Positions 43,876 to 51,461 of a DNA stretch of 54,151 nt are shown here, piece by piece. Position 1 is the stretch's first letter. Each line of letters opens with the position of its first letter. A program made the translations under genes and the position numbers. The notes beneath the pieces are model-generated. The model was not told the origin of the DNA and did no database searches. It saw only the letters and a program-made list of their open reading frames with translations. Source of the DNA: Pseudomonadota bacterium (lineage in GTDB: Bacteria; Pseudomonadota; Gammaproteobacteria; Burkholderiales; Burkholderiaceae_C); the NCBI GenBank assembly GCA_018241185.1, contig JAFEEH010000243.1, positions 1 to 54,151 on the forward strand. Reading direction: 5' to 3'.

Positions 43876-43899
43876 ATTACTAACCCGTCAGTCAGTAAT
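43876..43899. promoter_or_regulatory. TetR-type operator candidate
   Basis: ATTACTAAC (43876-43884) and GTCAGTAAT (43891-43899) form a 24-bp dyad with one mismatched arm position, ending 5 nt before the tetR ATG. ACT-N-AC with GT-N-AGT is a typical TetR/AcrR-family half-site pair. Its place between msrA and tetR suggests autoregulation. Confidence 0.58.
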
Positions 43900-43904
43900 T
43901 GCCG

Positions 43905-44645
43905 ATGTCCCCTTCCCGCTTCCTCGACAAAGCCCTGTGCCCCGTGCGCGCCAAGCGCGAACGGCGCAAGGAGGCGCGTCCGGGGGAGTTGCTCGAGGCG
44001 GCGCTTGACCTGTTCGTGGAAAAAGGCTTCGCGGCCACACGCTCGGAAGAGGTGGCGACGCGGGCGGGGGTTTCCAAGGGCACGCTGTTCCTGTACTTCC
44101 CGAGCAAGGAAGAGCTGTTCAAGGCCGTGGTCACCGAAAACCTCTCAGGCCGCTTCGCCGAGTGGAACCGCGAGTACGAGGAGTTCGCCGGCAGCACCCC
44201 GGACATGCTGCGCTACTGCATGCACAGCTGGTGGGAGCGCGTCGGTTCGACCAAGACCGCGGGCATCACCAAGCTCATGATCACCGAGGGCGGCAACTTC
44301 CCGGAACTGGCGGCTTTCTACCAGCGCGAAGTGGTGCGCCCGGCCCACGAACTGGTGCGGCGCGTCCTGCAGCGCGGCATCGACCGCGGCGAATTCGCTC
44401 CACTCGACCTGGACCACGCCCTCTACGCAGTCGTGGCGCCCATGATGTTCCTGATGCTGGCCCGGCACTCGGTACTGGCCTGTGTCGACGACGCGGCGGC
44501 GCTGGACCCGCAGCGCTACCTCGCCACACAGGCCGAGGTCGTGCTGCAGGGCCTGTGCACCCCCGCCGGCCGCCGTTCGGCGGCAGCGACGGCCGAGGCG
44601 CCCTGGCGCCCTGCACCGCCCGCCGCGCCGCCACCCGCCTCCTAG
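43905..44645 (+). CDS. TetR/AcrR-family transcriptional regulator
   Basis: 246 residues. The DNA-binding helices are RPGELLEAALDLFVEKGFAA and TRSEEVATRAGVSKGTLFLY, followed by FPSKEELFKAVV; the remaining alpha-helical domain (WWERVGSTKTAGITKLMITE) binds an unknown ligand. The C-terminal Ala-Pro tail is low complexity. ATG 43905 is preferred to a TTG two codons earlier. The dyad at 43876-43899 overlaps its promoter. Divergence from msrA hints at, but does not prove, control of that gene. Confidence 0.9.
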   Translation: MSPSRFLDKALCPVRAKRERRKEARPGELLEAALDLFVEKGFAATRSEEVATRAGVSKGTLFLYFPSKEELFKAVVTENLSGRFAEWNREYEEFAGSTPDMLRYCMHSWWERVGSTKTAGITKLMITEGGNFPELAAFYQREVVRPAHELVRRVLQRGIDRGEFAPLDLDHALYAVVAPMMFLMLARHSVLACVDDAAALDPQRYLATQAEVVLQGLCTPAGRRSAAATAEAPWRPAPPAAPPPAS

Positions 44646-44705
44646 AATCGAAAGTTTGTCGTCCGACCGACCGTCCTTTTGACGCCCATTCGCCTGGAGC
44701 CCCGC

Positions 44706-45383
44706 ATGACCGCCCCCCTGAACACCGATCCGCTTCGCTACAACATGATCGAGCAGCAGATCCGTCCCTGGAACGTGCTCGAACTGGACATCCTGGAGCA
44801 GCTGTCCATCGTGCGCCGCGAGGACTACGTGCCCGCCGCGCATCGCTCGATGGCCTTCTTCGACCTGGAGCTGCCCTTCGAGAACGCGAAGGAACCCGGC
44901 CAGTGCATGCTTTCGCCCAAGGTCGAGGCGCGCATGCTGCAGGACCTGCACGTGAAGAAGACCGACACCGTGCTCGAAATCGGCACCGGCTCGGGCTACA
45001 TGGCCGCGCTGCTGGCCTACCGCGCCGCCAAGGTGCTGAGCCTGGAGATCGACGACACCATCGCCGCGCGTGCCGCCGAAACGCTGCGCCGCAACGGCGT
45101 GCACAACGCCGAGGTGCGCTGCGCCGACGGGTCCAAGCCGCTGCCCAGCGGCCCGACCTTCGACGTGATCGTGCTCAGCGGCTCGGTCGCCAAGGTGCCG
45201 CAGAACCTGCTGGGCTCGCTCAACATCGGCGGCCGCCTGATCGCGATCGTGGGCGAGGAGCCGATGATGCGCGCCCACATCGTGACCCGCGTGAGCGAAG
45301 GCAAGTGGGAGACGGCGCAGCCCTGGGACATGGTGGTCCCGCGCCTGCTGAACTTCCCCGAGCCGACCCGCTTCAGCTTCTGA
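44706..45383 (+). CDS. pcm: Protein-L-isoaspartate O-methyltransferase-like
   Basis: 225-residue SAM-dependent methyltransferase. The SAM loop is VLEIGTGSGYMAALLA, and RREDYVPAAHRSMAFFDLEL plus MLSPKVEARMLQDL match the Pcm family that repairs isoaspartate. It is shorter and more divergent than E. coli Pcm, so another substrate is possible. The start MTAPLNTDPLRYNMIEQQI at 44706 is family-like. It heads the pcm-rhodanese-tolC block conserved in Burkholderiales; TAGAAT at 44643-44648 could be its -10. Confidence 0.9.
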   Translation: MTAPLNTDPLRYNMIEQQIRPWNVLELDILEQLSIVRREDYVPAAHRSMAFFDLELPFENAKEPGQCMLSPKVEARMLQDLHVKKTDTVLEIGTGSGYMAALLAYRAAKVLSLEIDDTIAARAAETLRRNGVHNAEVRCADGSKPLPSGPTFDVIVLSGSVAKVPQNLLGSLNIGGRLIAIVGEEPMMRAHIVTRVSEGKWETAQPWDMVVPRLLNFPEPTRFSF

Positions 45384-45394
45384 ACCGAGCCACC

Positions 45395-45733
45395 ATGATC
45401 GACCAGGTCCCCCCCGCCGCTCTGGCGCAATGGTTCGCGCAGGACCCGTCTGCGCCCGCCGTGCTGGTCGACGTGCGCGAGCCGTGGGAGCGCGAGACCG
45501 CCAGCGTGACGCCCGAGGGCTTCACGCTGGTCGCCATCCCGATGAACGAGATCCCGGCGCGCATCGCCGAACTCGACCCGGCCCAGCGCATCGCCTGCCT
45601 GTGCCACCACGGCGCGCGCAGCCAGCGGGTGGCCATGTTCCTCGAACACCAGGGCTTCGAGCAGGTGGCCAACGTGTCGGGCGGCATCGACGCCTGGTCG
45701 GCCACGCACGACCCGGCGGTGCCGCGGTACTGA
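45395..45733 (+). CDS. Rhodanese-like domain protein
   Basis: 112-residue single rhodanese domain. VLVDVREPWERE is the family start motif and the active loop is CLCHHGARSQR, with the catalytic Cys. The loop length suggests sulfurtransfer or a persulfide carrier role. It lies 11 nt after pcm and 30 nt before tolC and is presumably co-transcribed. Confidence 0.92.
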   Translation: MIDQVPPAALAQWFAQDPSAPAVLVDVREPWERETASVTPEGFTLVAIPMNEIPARIAELDPAQRIACLCHHGARSQRVAMFLEHQGFEQVANVSGGIDAWSATHDPAVPRY

Positions 45734-45763
45734 GCTTGTCTTTTCCCTGACCGAAGGACCTCC

Positions 45764-47164
45764 ATGCGCCGGCTGCGGCTTTCCCTTCTCGCGGCCGCCG
45801 GCGGCGTTGCCCTCGCGGCCACCCTGCCGTCCCATGGCCAGAGCCTGGTCACGCTGTACGAATCGGCGCGCGCCTTCGACGCCACCTACCAGGGCGCGCG
45901 CGCGCAGTACGAGGCGACCAACGCCCGCGCCGCGCAGGCCAAGGCGGGCCTGCTGCCGCAGGTGGGCCTGCAGGCCTCGGCGTCACGCACCGATGCCAGC
46001 ATCCGCACCGACCAGGGCACCGGACCGCGCGACTTCAGCACCCAGCAGGTGGGCGTGCAGGCCACGCAGCCGATCTACCGGCCGGCCAACTGGGCCACCT
46101 ACGAGCAGGGCAAGCGCCAGTACGACATCGCGAACGCGCAACTCGCCCTGGCCGAGCAGGACCTGATCGTGCGCGTGAGCCAGGCGTATTTCGACGTGCT
46201 GGGCAGCCAGGACAGCCTCGCGCTGGTCCGCGCGCAGAAGGCCGCTGTCGCCGAGCAGCGCGCCGCCGCGCAGCGCAACTTCGACGTCGGCAACGCCACC
46301 ATCACCGACACGCGCGAGGCGCAGGCGCGCTACGACCTCGTCACCGCGCAGGAAATCGCAGCCGAGAACGACCTGCAGGTCAAACGCATTGCCCTCGACC
46401 AGCTCGTGGGGCGCAGTGGCACCACGCCCTGGGCGCTGGCCGCGCCCGTGCGCCTGCCGGTGCCCGCGCCGGCCAGCGCCGATGCCTGGGTCGCACAGGC
46501 CGAGGACGGCCACCCCGCCATCGCGCAGGCCCGGCTCGCGCTCGACGTGGCCGGCCTGGAGATCGACAAGGCCAAGGCCGGCCACAAGCCGGTGGTCGAC
46601 GCGACGCTGAGCTACGGCGTGCAGAACAACCCCGAGGGCGTGATCGACTCCACCCTGCGCACGCGCGTGAAGCAGTCGTACATCGGCGTGCAGATGACGC
46701 TGCCGCTCTTCGCCGGCTTCGCGGTGGAAAACCGCATCCGCGAGACCGTCGCGCTCGAAGACCAGGCCCGCGCGCAGCTCGACGCCACCCGTCGCAGCGT
46801 GACGCAGGCCACGCGCGCCGCCTACCTCGGCCTCGTGGCCGGCGCCAACCAGGTCAAGGCGCTGGAATCGGCCGAGGCCAGCAGCCAGAGCGCGCTCGAC
46901 GCCAACCGCCTGGGCTATCAGGTGGGCGTGCGCATCAACATCGACGTGCTCAACGCGCAGAGCCAGCTCTTCCAGACCAAGCGCGACCTGGCGCTGGCGC
47001 GCTACAACGTGCTGCTGGGCAACTTGAAGCTGCGCCAGGCCGCCGGCTCGCTGCGGCCCGAGGACCTGCAGCCGATCGAGGCCACGCTGGCCGCGGCGGC
47101 GAGCGCGGGCACGCAGCCCTCGGCGGCGACCGAAAGCCCTGTGCCTGTGCCTCCGGCACGCTGA
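45764..47164 (+). CDS. tolC: TolC-family outer-membrane channel protein
   Basis: 466 residues with a signal peptide (to about 25, SHGQSL) and two repeated TolC halves. First-half blocks are ATQPIYRPANWATYEQGKRQ and DLIVRVSQAYFDVLGSQDSL; second-half blocks are VQMTLPLFAGFAVENRIRET and GYQVGVRINIDVLNAQSQLF. It forms the trimeric exit duct for type I secretion or efflux pumps. GAAGGA precedes the ATG. No secretion partners are in the window. Confidence 0.94.
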   Translation: MRRLRLSLLAAAGGVALAATLPSHGQSLVTLYESARAFDATYQGARAQYEATNARAAQAKAGLLPQVGLQASASRTDASIRTDQGTGPRDFSTQQVGVQATQPIYRPANWATYEQGKRQYDIANAQLALAEQDLIVRVSQAYFDVLGSQDSLALVRAQKAAVAEQRAAAQRNFDVGNATITDTREAQARYDLVTAQEIAAENDLQVKRIALDQLVGRSGTTPWALAAPVRLPVPAPASADAWVAQAEDGHPAIAQARLALDVAGLEIDKAKAGHKPVVDATLSYGVQNNPEGVIDSTLRTRVKQSYIGVQMTLPLFAGFAVENRIRETVALEDQARAQLDATRRSVTQATRAAYLGLVAGANQVKALESAEASSQSALDANRLGYQVGVRINIDVLNAQSQLFQTKRDLALARYNVLLGNLKLRQAAGSLRPEDLQPIEATLAAAASAGTQPSAATESPVPVPPAR

Positions 47165-47170
47165 AAACCC

Positions 47171-47225
47171 GAAAGCGCAATCGGCCGCCAGCGCCCGCCC
47201 AGTGGGCGCTACGCTCAAATTCGTC
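47171..47225 (-). repeat. Partial palindromic element, copy R8
   Basis: On the minus strand GCGTAGCGCCC, GGCGGGCGCTGGCGGCC and GATTGCGCTTTCGG match the second half of the element; the GCTA-N9-TAGC box has decayed. It lies 7 nt after the EamA stop in the same orientation and fills the convergent gap with tolC. Confidence 0.6.
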
Positions 47226-47232
47226 ACATTCG

Positions 47233-48174
47233 TTACGATCTGGCGGCTGGCGCGGCGAGCGCGCTGCGCCGACCGGGCATCCAGCGCACCGTAGCCAGTA
47301 GCGCCGCAAGGACGATCAGCGCGCCGCCTGTCCACGCGGCGGGCCCGACCGGCTCACCCAGCACCGCCACCGCGAAGAGCGCACCGAAGGCCGGCTCGCT
47401 GCCCATGAGCAGCGCCACGCGCGTGGGCGTGCTGCGCTGCAGCCCTGCGTTCTGGGCAAAGAAGGCGAAGAGCGTGCAGGCGCCCACCAGCCAGGCGAGG
47501 CAGCCCCAGAACAGCGGCTCGCCCGCCAGGGACGGCAGCGCGGGCCACGGCCCCTGCAGCGTGGCGAGCACCGCGCAACCCACGGCCACCACGCCCGACT
47601 GCACCGCGGTGACCGCCAGCGCCGGCGCCACCGGTGCCGCCCCGCCCGGTGCCAGCACGCGCCGTGTGCAGCACACCATCAGCGCCCGCAGCAGCGCGGC
47701 GCCGAGCACCAGGGCATCGCCCAGGCCGAATCCGCCCGCGGCGTCGCCCGCCAGCAGCGCAGCGCCGAGCAGCGAGAGCCCGACGGCGGCCCATTCGCGC
47801 CCGGCAGGCCGGCGGCGCAGCAGCGCCCACTCCACCAGCGGCGTGAACACCACGCACAGGCTGATGAGGAAGGCCGCGCGCGCCGCCTGCGTGTGCAGCA
47901 CGCCGTAGCTCTCGCACAGGAAGATCGCGAGCAGCAGGACGCCCAGCCCGCCGACCTGCCAACGCAGCGCGGCCGGCACGCCGCGCAGTCCGCGCAGCGC
48001 CGGCAACAGCAGCACGAAAGTGAGGCCGAAGCGCAGGGCGAGCAGGCCCAGCACGGGGTAGAAGGCCAGCGCGGTCTTCATGACGCCGTAGCTGGTGCCC
48101 CAGACGGCGGCGACGGCCAGCAGCAGCGCGTCGGACAGCCACAGCAGGCGGCGGGCAGGAGGGAAGGGAGCCAT
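47233..48174 (-). CDS. EamA/DMT-family transporter
   Basis: 313-residue membrane protein with ten helices, two EamA repeats. The first carries LLLAVAAVWGTSYGVMKTAL and VLGLLALRFGLTFVLLLPAL; the second carries ALVLGAALLRALMVCCTRRV and VALLMGSEPAFGALFAVAVL. Family members export amino acids, metabolites or drugs. The start MAPFPPARRLLWLSDAL at 48174 is chosen over a longer frame. It is divergent from the LysR gene and is its likely target. Confidence 0.89.
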   Translation of the reverse strand: MAPFPPARRLLWLSDALLLAVAAVWGTSYGVMKTALAFYPVLGLLALRFGLTFVLLLPALRGLRGVPAALRWQVGGLGVLLLAIFLCESYGVLHTQAARAAFLISLCVVFTPLVEWALLRRRPAGREWAAVGLSLLGAALLAGDAAGGFGLGDALVLGAALLRALMVCCTRRVLAPGGAAPVAPALAVTAVQSGVVAVGCAVLATLQGPWPALPSLAGEPLFWGCLAWLVGACTLFAFFAQNAGLQRSTPTRVALLMGSEPAFGALFAVAVLGEPVGPAAWTGGALIVLAALLATVRWMPGRRSALAAPAARS

Positions 48175-48249
48175 GCCGCGACTGTCTACCCGTGCGCTCG
48201 ATTCGATAATCCAGCCGCCGCGCAATCCAGCTGTGCGCCGGAATCAACA

Positions 48250-49197
48250 ATGACGGACCCTGACCTGCTTCCGCTCCTGCCCGACCTGGCCACCTTCGCG
48301 CGCGTGGTGGAGGCCGGCAATTTCTCGGTGGCCGCGCGCCAGCTGGGCACGGCACCGTCGACCGTGAGCCGCACCGTGCAGCGGCTCGAAGCCGCGCTGG
48401 CCACGCGCCTGCTCGAGCGCACGACCCGACGCGTGCGCGTGACCGAAGCCGGTGCGCAGGTGGCGCGCCACGCGCGCGAAATGCTCGGTGCCGCCGCCGA
48501 TGCCCTCGATGCTGCGGGCGAAACCCGCCGCGAGCCACAGGGACTGGTGGCGCTCAGCGCGCCGACCGAGTTCGCGCAGGCCGTGGTGCATCCGCTGGTG
48601 CCGTCCTTCCTCGCCGCCTGGCCGCAGGTGCAACTGCGCCTGGTGGCCAGCGACCTGTCGCTGGACCCGGTGGCGGACGGCCTGGACCTGGTGCTGCGCC
48701 TCACCGACCGCCCACCGCCGCACCTGGCCGGCCGGCCCATCGGCAGCGCAATCTGGCGTCTGTGCGCGTCGCCGGCCTACCTGCGGGCGCACGGTGTGCC
48801 GCAGTCGCCCGACGAACTCGCGGCACACGATGGCCTCACGCTGGGCGAAACGCCACAGGACCGGCGCTGGCGCCTGCGCCGGGCGGCCGACGGCACCCGC
48901 ACCACCATCGAAGTGCGGGGCCGCTACAGCGTCAACCATGCGGTCGCGCGGCTCGACGCCGCCTTGCAGGGGCTGGGGATCGCCACGCTGCCCGACTTCA
49001 TCGCCGCCGGCGCGTTGCGCAGCGGCGCGCTCGTGCCGGTGCTGCCGGGCTGGACGCACGACGACCACGCCTACGCGGGCACGGTCTGGCTGCTTTATCC
49101 GCCGAACCGCTTCCTGCCGCCGAAGGTGCGGGTGCTGGTCGACCACCTGGCGGCACACCTCGGCGACGCACCCCCGGAGACGCCCGCGTTGTCATGA
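48250..49197 (+). CDS. LysR-family transcriptional regulator
   Basis: 315 residues. The helix-turn-helix is in LATFARVVEAGNFSVAARQL and TAPSTVSRTVQRLEAALATR, followed by the periplasmic-binding-like effector domain of the AaeR/DmlR-like type (LVALSAPTEFAQAVVHPLVP, GLDLVLRLTDRPPPHLAGRP). It is divergent from an EamA exporter across 75 nt, a common self-regulating exporter pair. GATAAT at 48205-48210 could be its -10. The effector is unknown. Confidence 0.93.
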   Translation: MTDPDLLPLLPDLATFARVVEAGNFSVAARQLGTAPSTVSRTVQRLEAALATRLLERTTRRVRVTEAGAQVARHAREMLGAAADALDAAGETRREPQGLVALSAPTEFAQAVVHPLVPSFLAAWPQVQLRLVASDLSLDPVADGLDLVLRLTDRPPPHLAGRPIGSAIWRLCASPAYLRAHGVPQSPDELAAHDGLTLGETPQDRRWRLRRAADGTRTTIEVRGRYSVNHAVARLDAALQGLGIATLPDFIAAGALRSGALVPVLPGWTHDDHAYAGTVWLLYPPNRFLPPKVRVLVDHLAAHLGDAPPETPALS

Positions 49198-49267
49198 GCC
49201 GGTCACGGCGCCGAGCGCCAATCGCGCGGTCCTGCGCGCGGTGCGCAGGCCTGACCGACACCAGACG

Positions 49268-51439
49268 ATGACCAACACGAAAAGAGCGCGACGTATGACG
49301 AGGGGCCTGATCGCCATGGCCGGTGCCAGCCTGCTGCTGGCGGCCTGCGGGGGCGGAGGAGGAGGCGGCGGCTGGCCGGTCCTCGGCACCGGCGGCACAA
49401 CGCCGGGCACCGGCACCGGTTCCGGCGGCAGCACCCCCGGCACCGGCACGGGCGGTGGCAGCACCCCCACGACGCCCACCCGCGTCAGCGGCACTTTCCT
49501 GGACGCAGCCGTCGAAGGGCTGGACTATGTCGCCGGCAACGCGGCCGTGGCGCAGACCGATGCGCAGGGCCGCTTCGAATGCCTGCCCGGCGACATGGTG
49601 CGCTTTCGCGCCGGCGCGCTGGAGCTGGGCTCGGCGCCGTGCGGCACCGTGGTGACGCCGCTCACGCTGGCCGGCACCACGGCCTCCGCCGAAGGCCTGC
49701 AAACCGATGCGGTGGTCAACCGCCTGCTCGCGCTGCAGAGCCTGGACGACGACGGCGACCCGTCCAATGGCATCCGCCTCACGTCCGAGGTCAAGGCGCA
49801 GTTGAAGGCCGGCACGCTCGATTTCTCGGCTTCGGCCACCGACTTCAACACCGCGCTGCAGGCCGTGCTCACCGCCCTGCCCGCGCCCTGGTCGGGCCGC
49901 ACGGTGGACGACAGCCGCCGCCTGCTGGCCCGCGAGCACTTCGAGAACACGCTCGCCGCCACGCTCGGCACGCCGATCAGCACCAGCGCCAGCCAGACCA
50001 ATGCGCTGGGCAGCATCGCGGCCAGCGTGACCCGCTACCAGCTGCAGGCCGACGCGAGCTACTACGTGCCCTACGAGGGCAGCCAGGCGGCGGTGAAGGC
50101 GGACTTTCCGCTGGGCTTCCTGCCCGCCTACGGCTCGGGCATGGGCTTCAAGGGGAAGGCCGACGACGGCACGCTGGAGTTCTACGCCATCACCGACCGC
50201 GGCCCCAACGGCGACGGACCCACCGTGCCGGTGCCCGGCGACAGCAGCGGCGCGACCAGCGTCAGCAAGGTGTTCCCGGCGCCCTCCTTCGCGCCGAGCT
50301 TCGGCCTGGTGCGCATCGGCAAGAACGGCGCGGTGCTGACGTCGAGCACGGCGCTGCGCGTGAACGCGCAGACGAAGGTCACCGGCCTGCCGCCCCAGGC
50401 CGGCGCCGTGGGCTCGACGGGCGAGATTCCGCTGACCGATACCTACGTCTACGACGCCGCGAAGTCGGGCTTCGACGCCAACGGCCTGGACCCGGAATCG
50501 ATGGTCTACGACAAGGCGCGCAACGCGCTGTGGACCAGCGACGAGTACGGCCCCTTCGTGGCCCGCATCAACATCGCCACCGGCGTGATCGAGAAGAAGT
50601 ACGCGCCGGGCAACGGGCTGCCTGCCATCTTCGCCAAGCGCCGCCTCAACCGCGGCATGGAAGGCCTGACGCTGGACGTGGCCACCGGCCGGCTGCACGG
50701 CTTCCTGCAGAGCCCCATCGACCCGAAGGACAGCGCCGGGAAGTCGATCAAGGCCAAGCCGCCGGGTGGCAGCAACACCGACGTGCGCCACATCGCGAAG
50801 TTCGTGCGCTGGGTGGAGTTCGACCCGTCCACGGAGACCGCGAAGTCCTACGCCTACCCCATCGACGGCTCGGCCTACGACAACGACCGCACCGGCAACG
50901 CCAAGCTGGGCGACGTGGTGAGCCTGGGCAACGGCCGCTTCATCGTCATCGAGCAGGGCGCGCGCAAGAGCGACGGCAAGGTGATGAACAAGCTGATGCT
51001 GGTCGAGCTGCCCGCCACGGCCACCGACATCGCCGCGATGGACGAGAACCTCGAGATCAGCAGCATCACGCAGGCCGCGTCCAACGGCGTCAGCTACGCC
51101 GGCGTGGTCACGATGCGCAAGACCGAACTGCTCGACCTCAACGCCCTGGGCTGGCTGGCCGAGAAGGCCGAGGGCCTGGCCCTCGTGGACGAGCACACGC
51201 TCGCGTTGGTGAACGACGATGACTTCGGCCTCGCGACGAAGCTCTACGACGCCGACGGCAAGACCGTGGCCGGCAGCATTGAGGATTGCACCGTCGACGC
51301 GACCGGCACGATCGTGAGCGGCTGCCCGACGGGCGTGGTGAAGGCGCGCATCACGCGCGGCAGCGACCTGGAGCGGCCCACGCGTGTGTGGCTGATCCGG
51401 CTGGAGCGTGCGCTGTCGGACCTGCGGCTGCCGAACTGA
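49268..51439 (+). CDS. Esterase-like phytase-family lipoprotein
   Basis: 723 residues. Lipobox LLLAACGGG with Cys near 28, then a Gly-Thr-Pro linker of about 45 residues. A roughly 190-residue N-terminal domain begins RVSGTFLDAAVEGLDYVAGN and has the SGTVxDAAVxGLxY pattern of secreted surface proteins. A C-terminal phytase-like beta-propeller carries EFYAITDRGPNGDGP, DPESMVYDKARNALWTSDEY and RGMEGLTLDVATGRLHGF. It may hydrolyse phosphoesters on the cell surface. The start is uncertain between 49268 and ATG 49295. Confidence 0.84.
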   Translation: MTNTKRARRMTRGLIAMAGASLLLAACGGGGGGGGWPVLGTGGTTPGTGTGSGGSTPGTGTGGGSTPTTPTRVSGTFLDAAVEGLDYVAGNAAVAQTDAQGRFECLPGDMVRFRAGALELGSAPCGTVVTPLTLAGTTASAEGLQTDAVVNRLLALQSLDDDGDPSNGIRLTSEVKAQLKAGTLDFSASATDFNTALQAVLTALPAPWSGRTVDDSRRLLAREHFENTLAATLGTPISTSASQTNALGSIAASVTRYQLQADASYYVPYEGSQAAVKADFPLGFLPAYGSGMGFKGKADDGTLEFYAITDRGPNGDGPTVPVPGDSSGATSVSKVFPAPSFAPSFGLVRIGKNGAVLTSSTALRVNAQTKVTGLPPQAGAVGSTGEIPLTDTYVYDAAKSGFDANGLDPESMVYDKARNALWTSDEYGPFVARINIATGVIEKKYAPGNGLPAIFAKRRLNRGMEGLTLDVATGRLHGFLQSPIDPKDSAGKSIKAKPPGGSNTDVRHIAKFVRWVEFDPSTETAKSYAYPIDGSAYDNDRTGNAKLGDVVSLGNGRFIVIEQGARKSDGKVMNKLMLVELPATATDIAAMDENLEISSITQAASNGVSYAGVVTMRKTELLDLNALGWLAEKAEGLALVDEHTLALVNDDDFGLATKLYDADGKTVAGSIEDCTVDATGTIVSGCPTGVVKARITRGSDLERPTRVWLIRLERALSDLRLPN

Positions 51440-51461
51440 GCGCCGAGCCGCGGGCTGCGCG

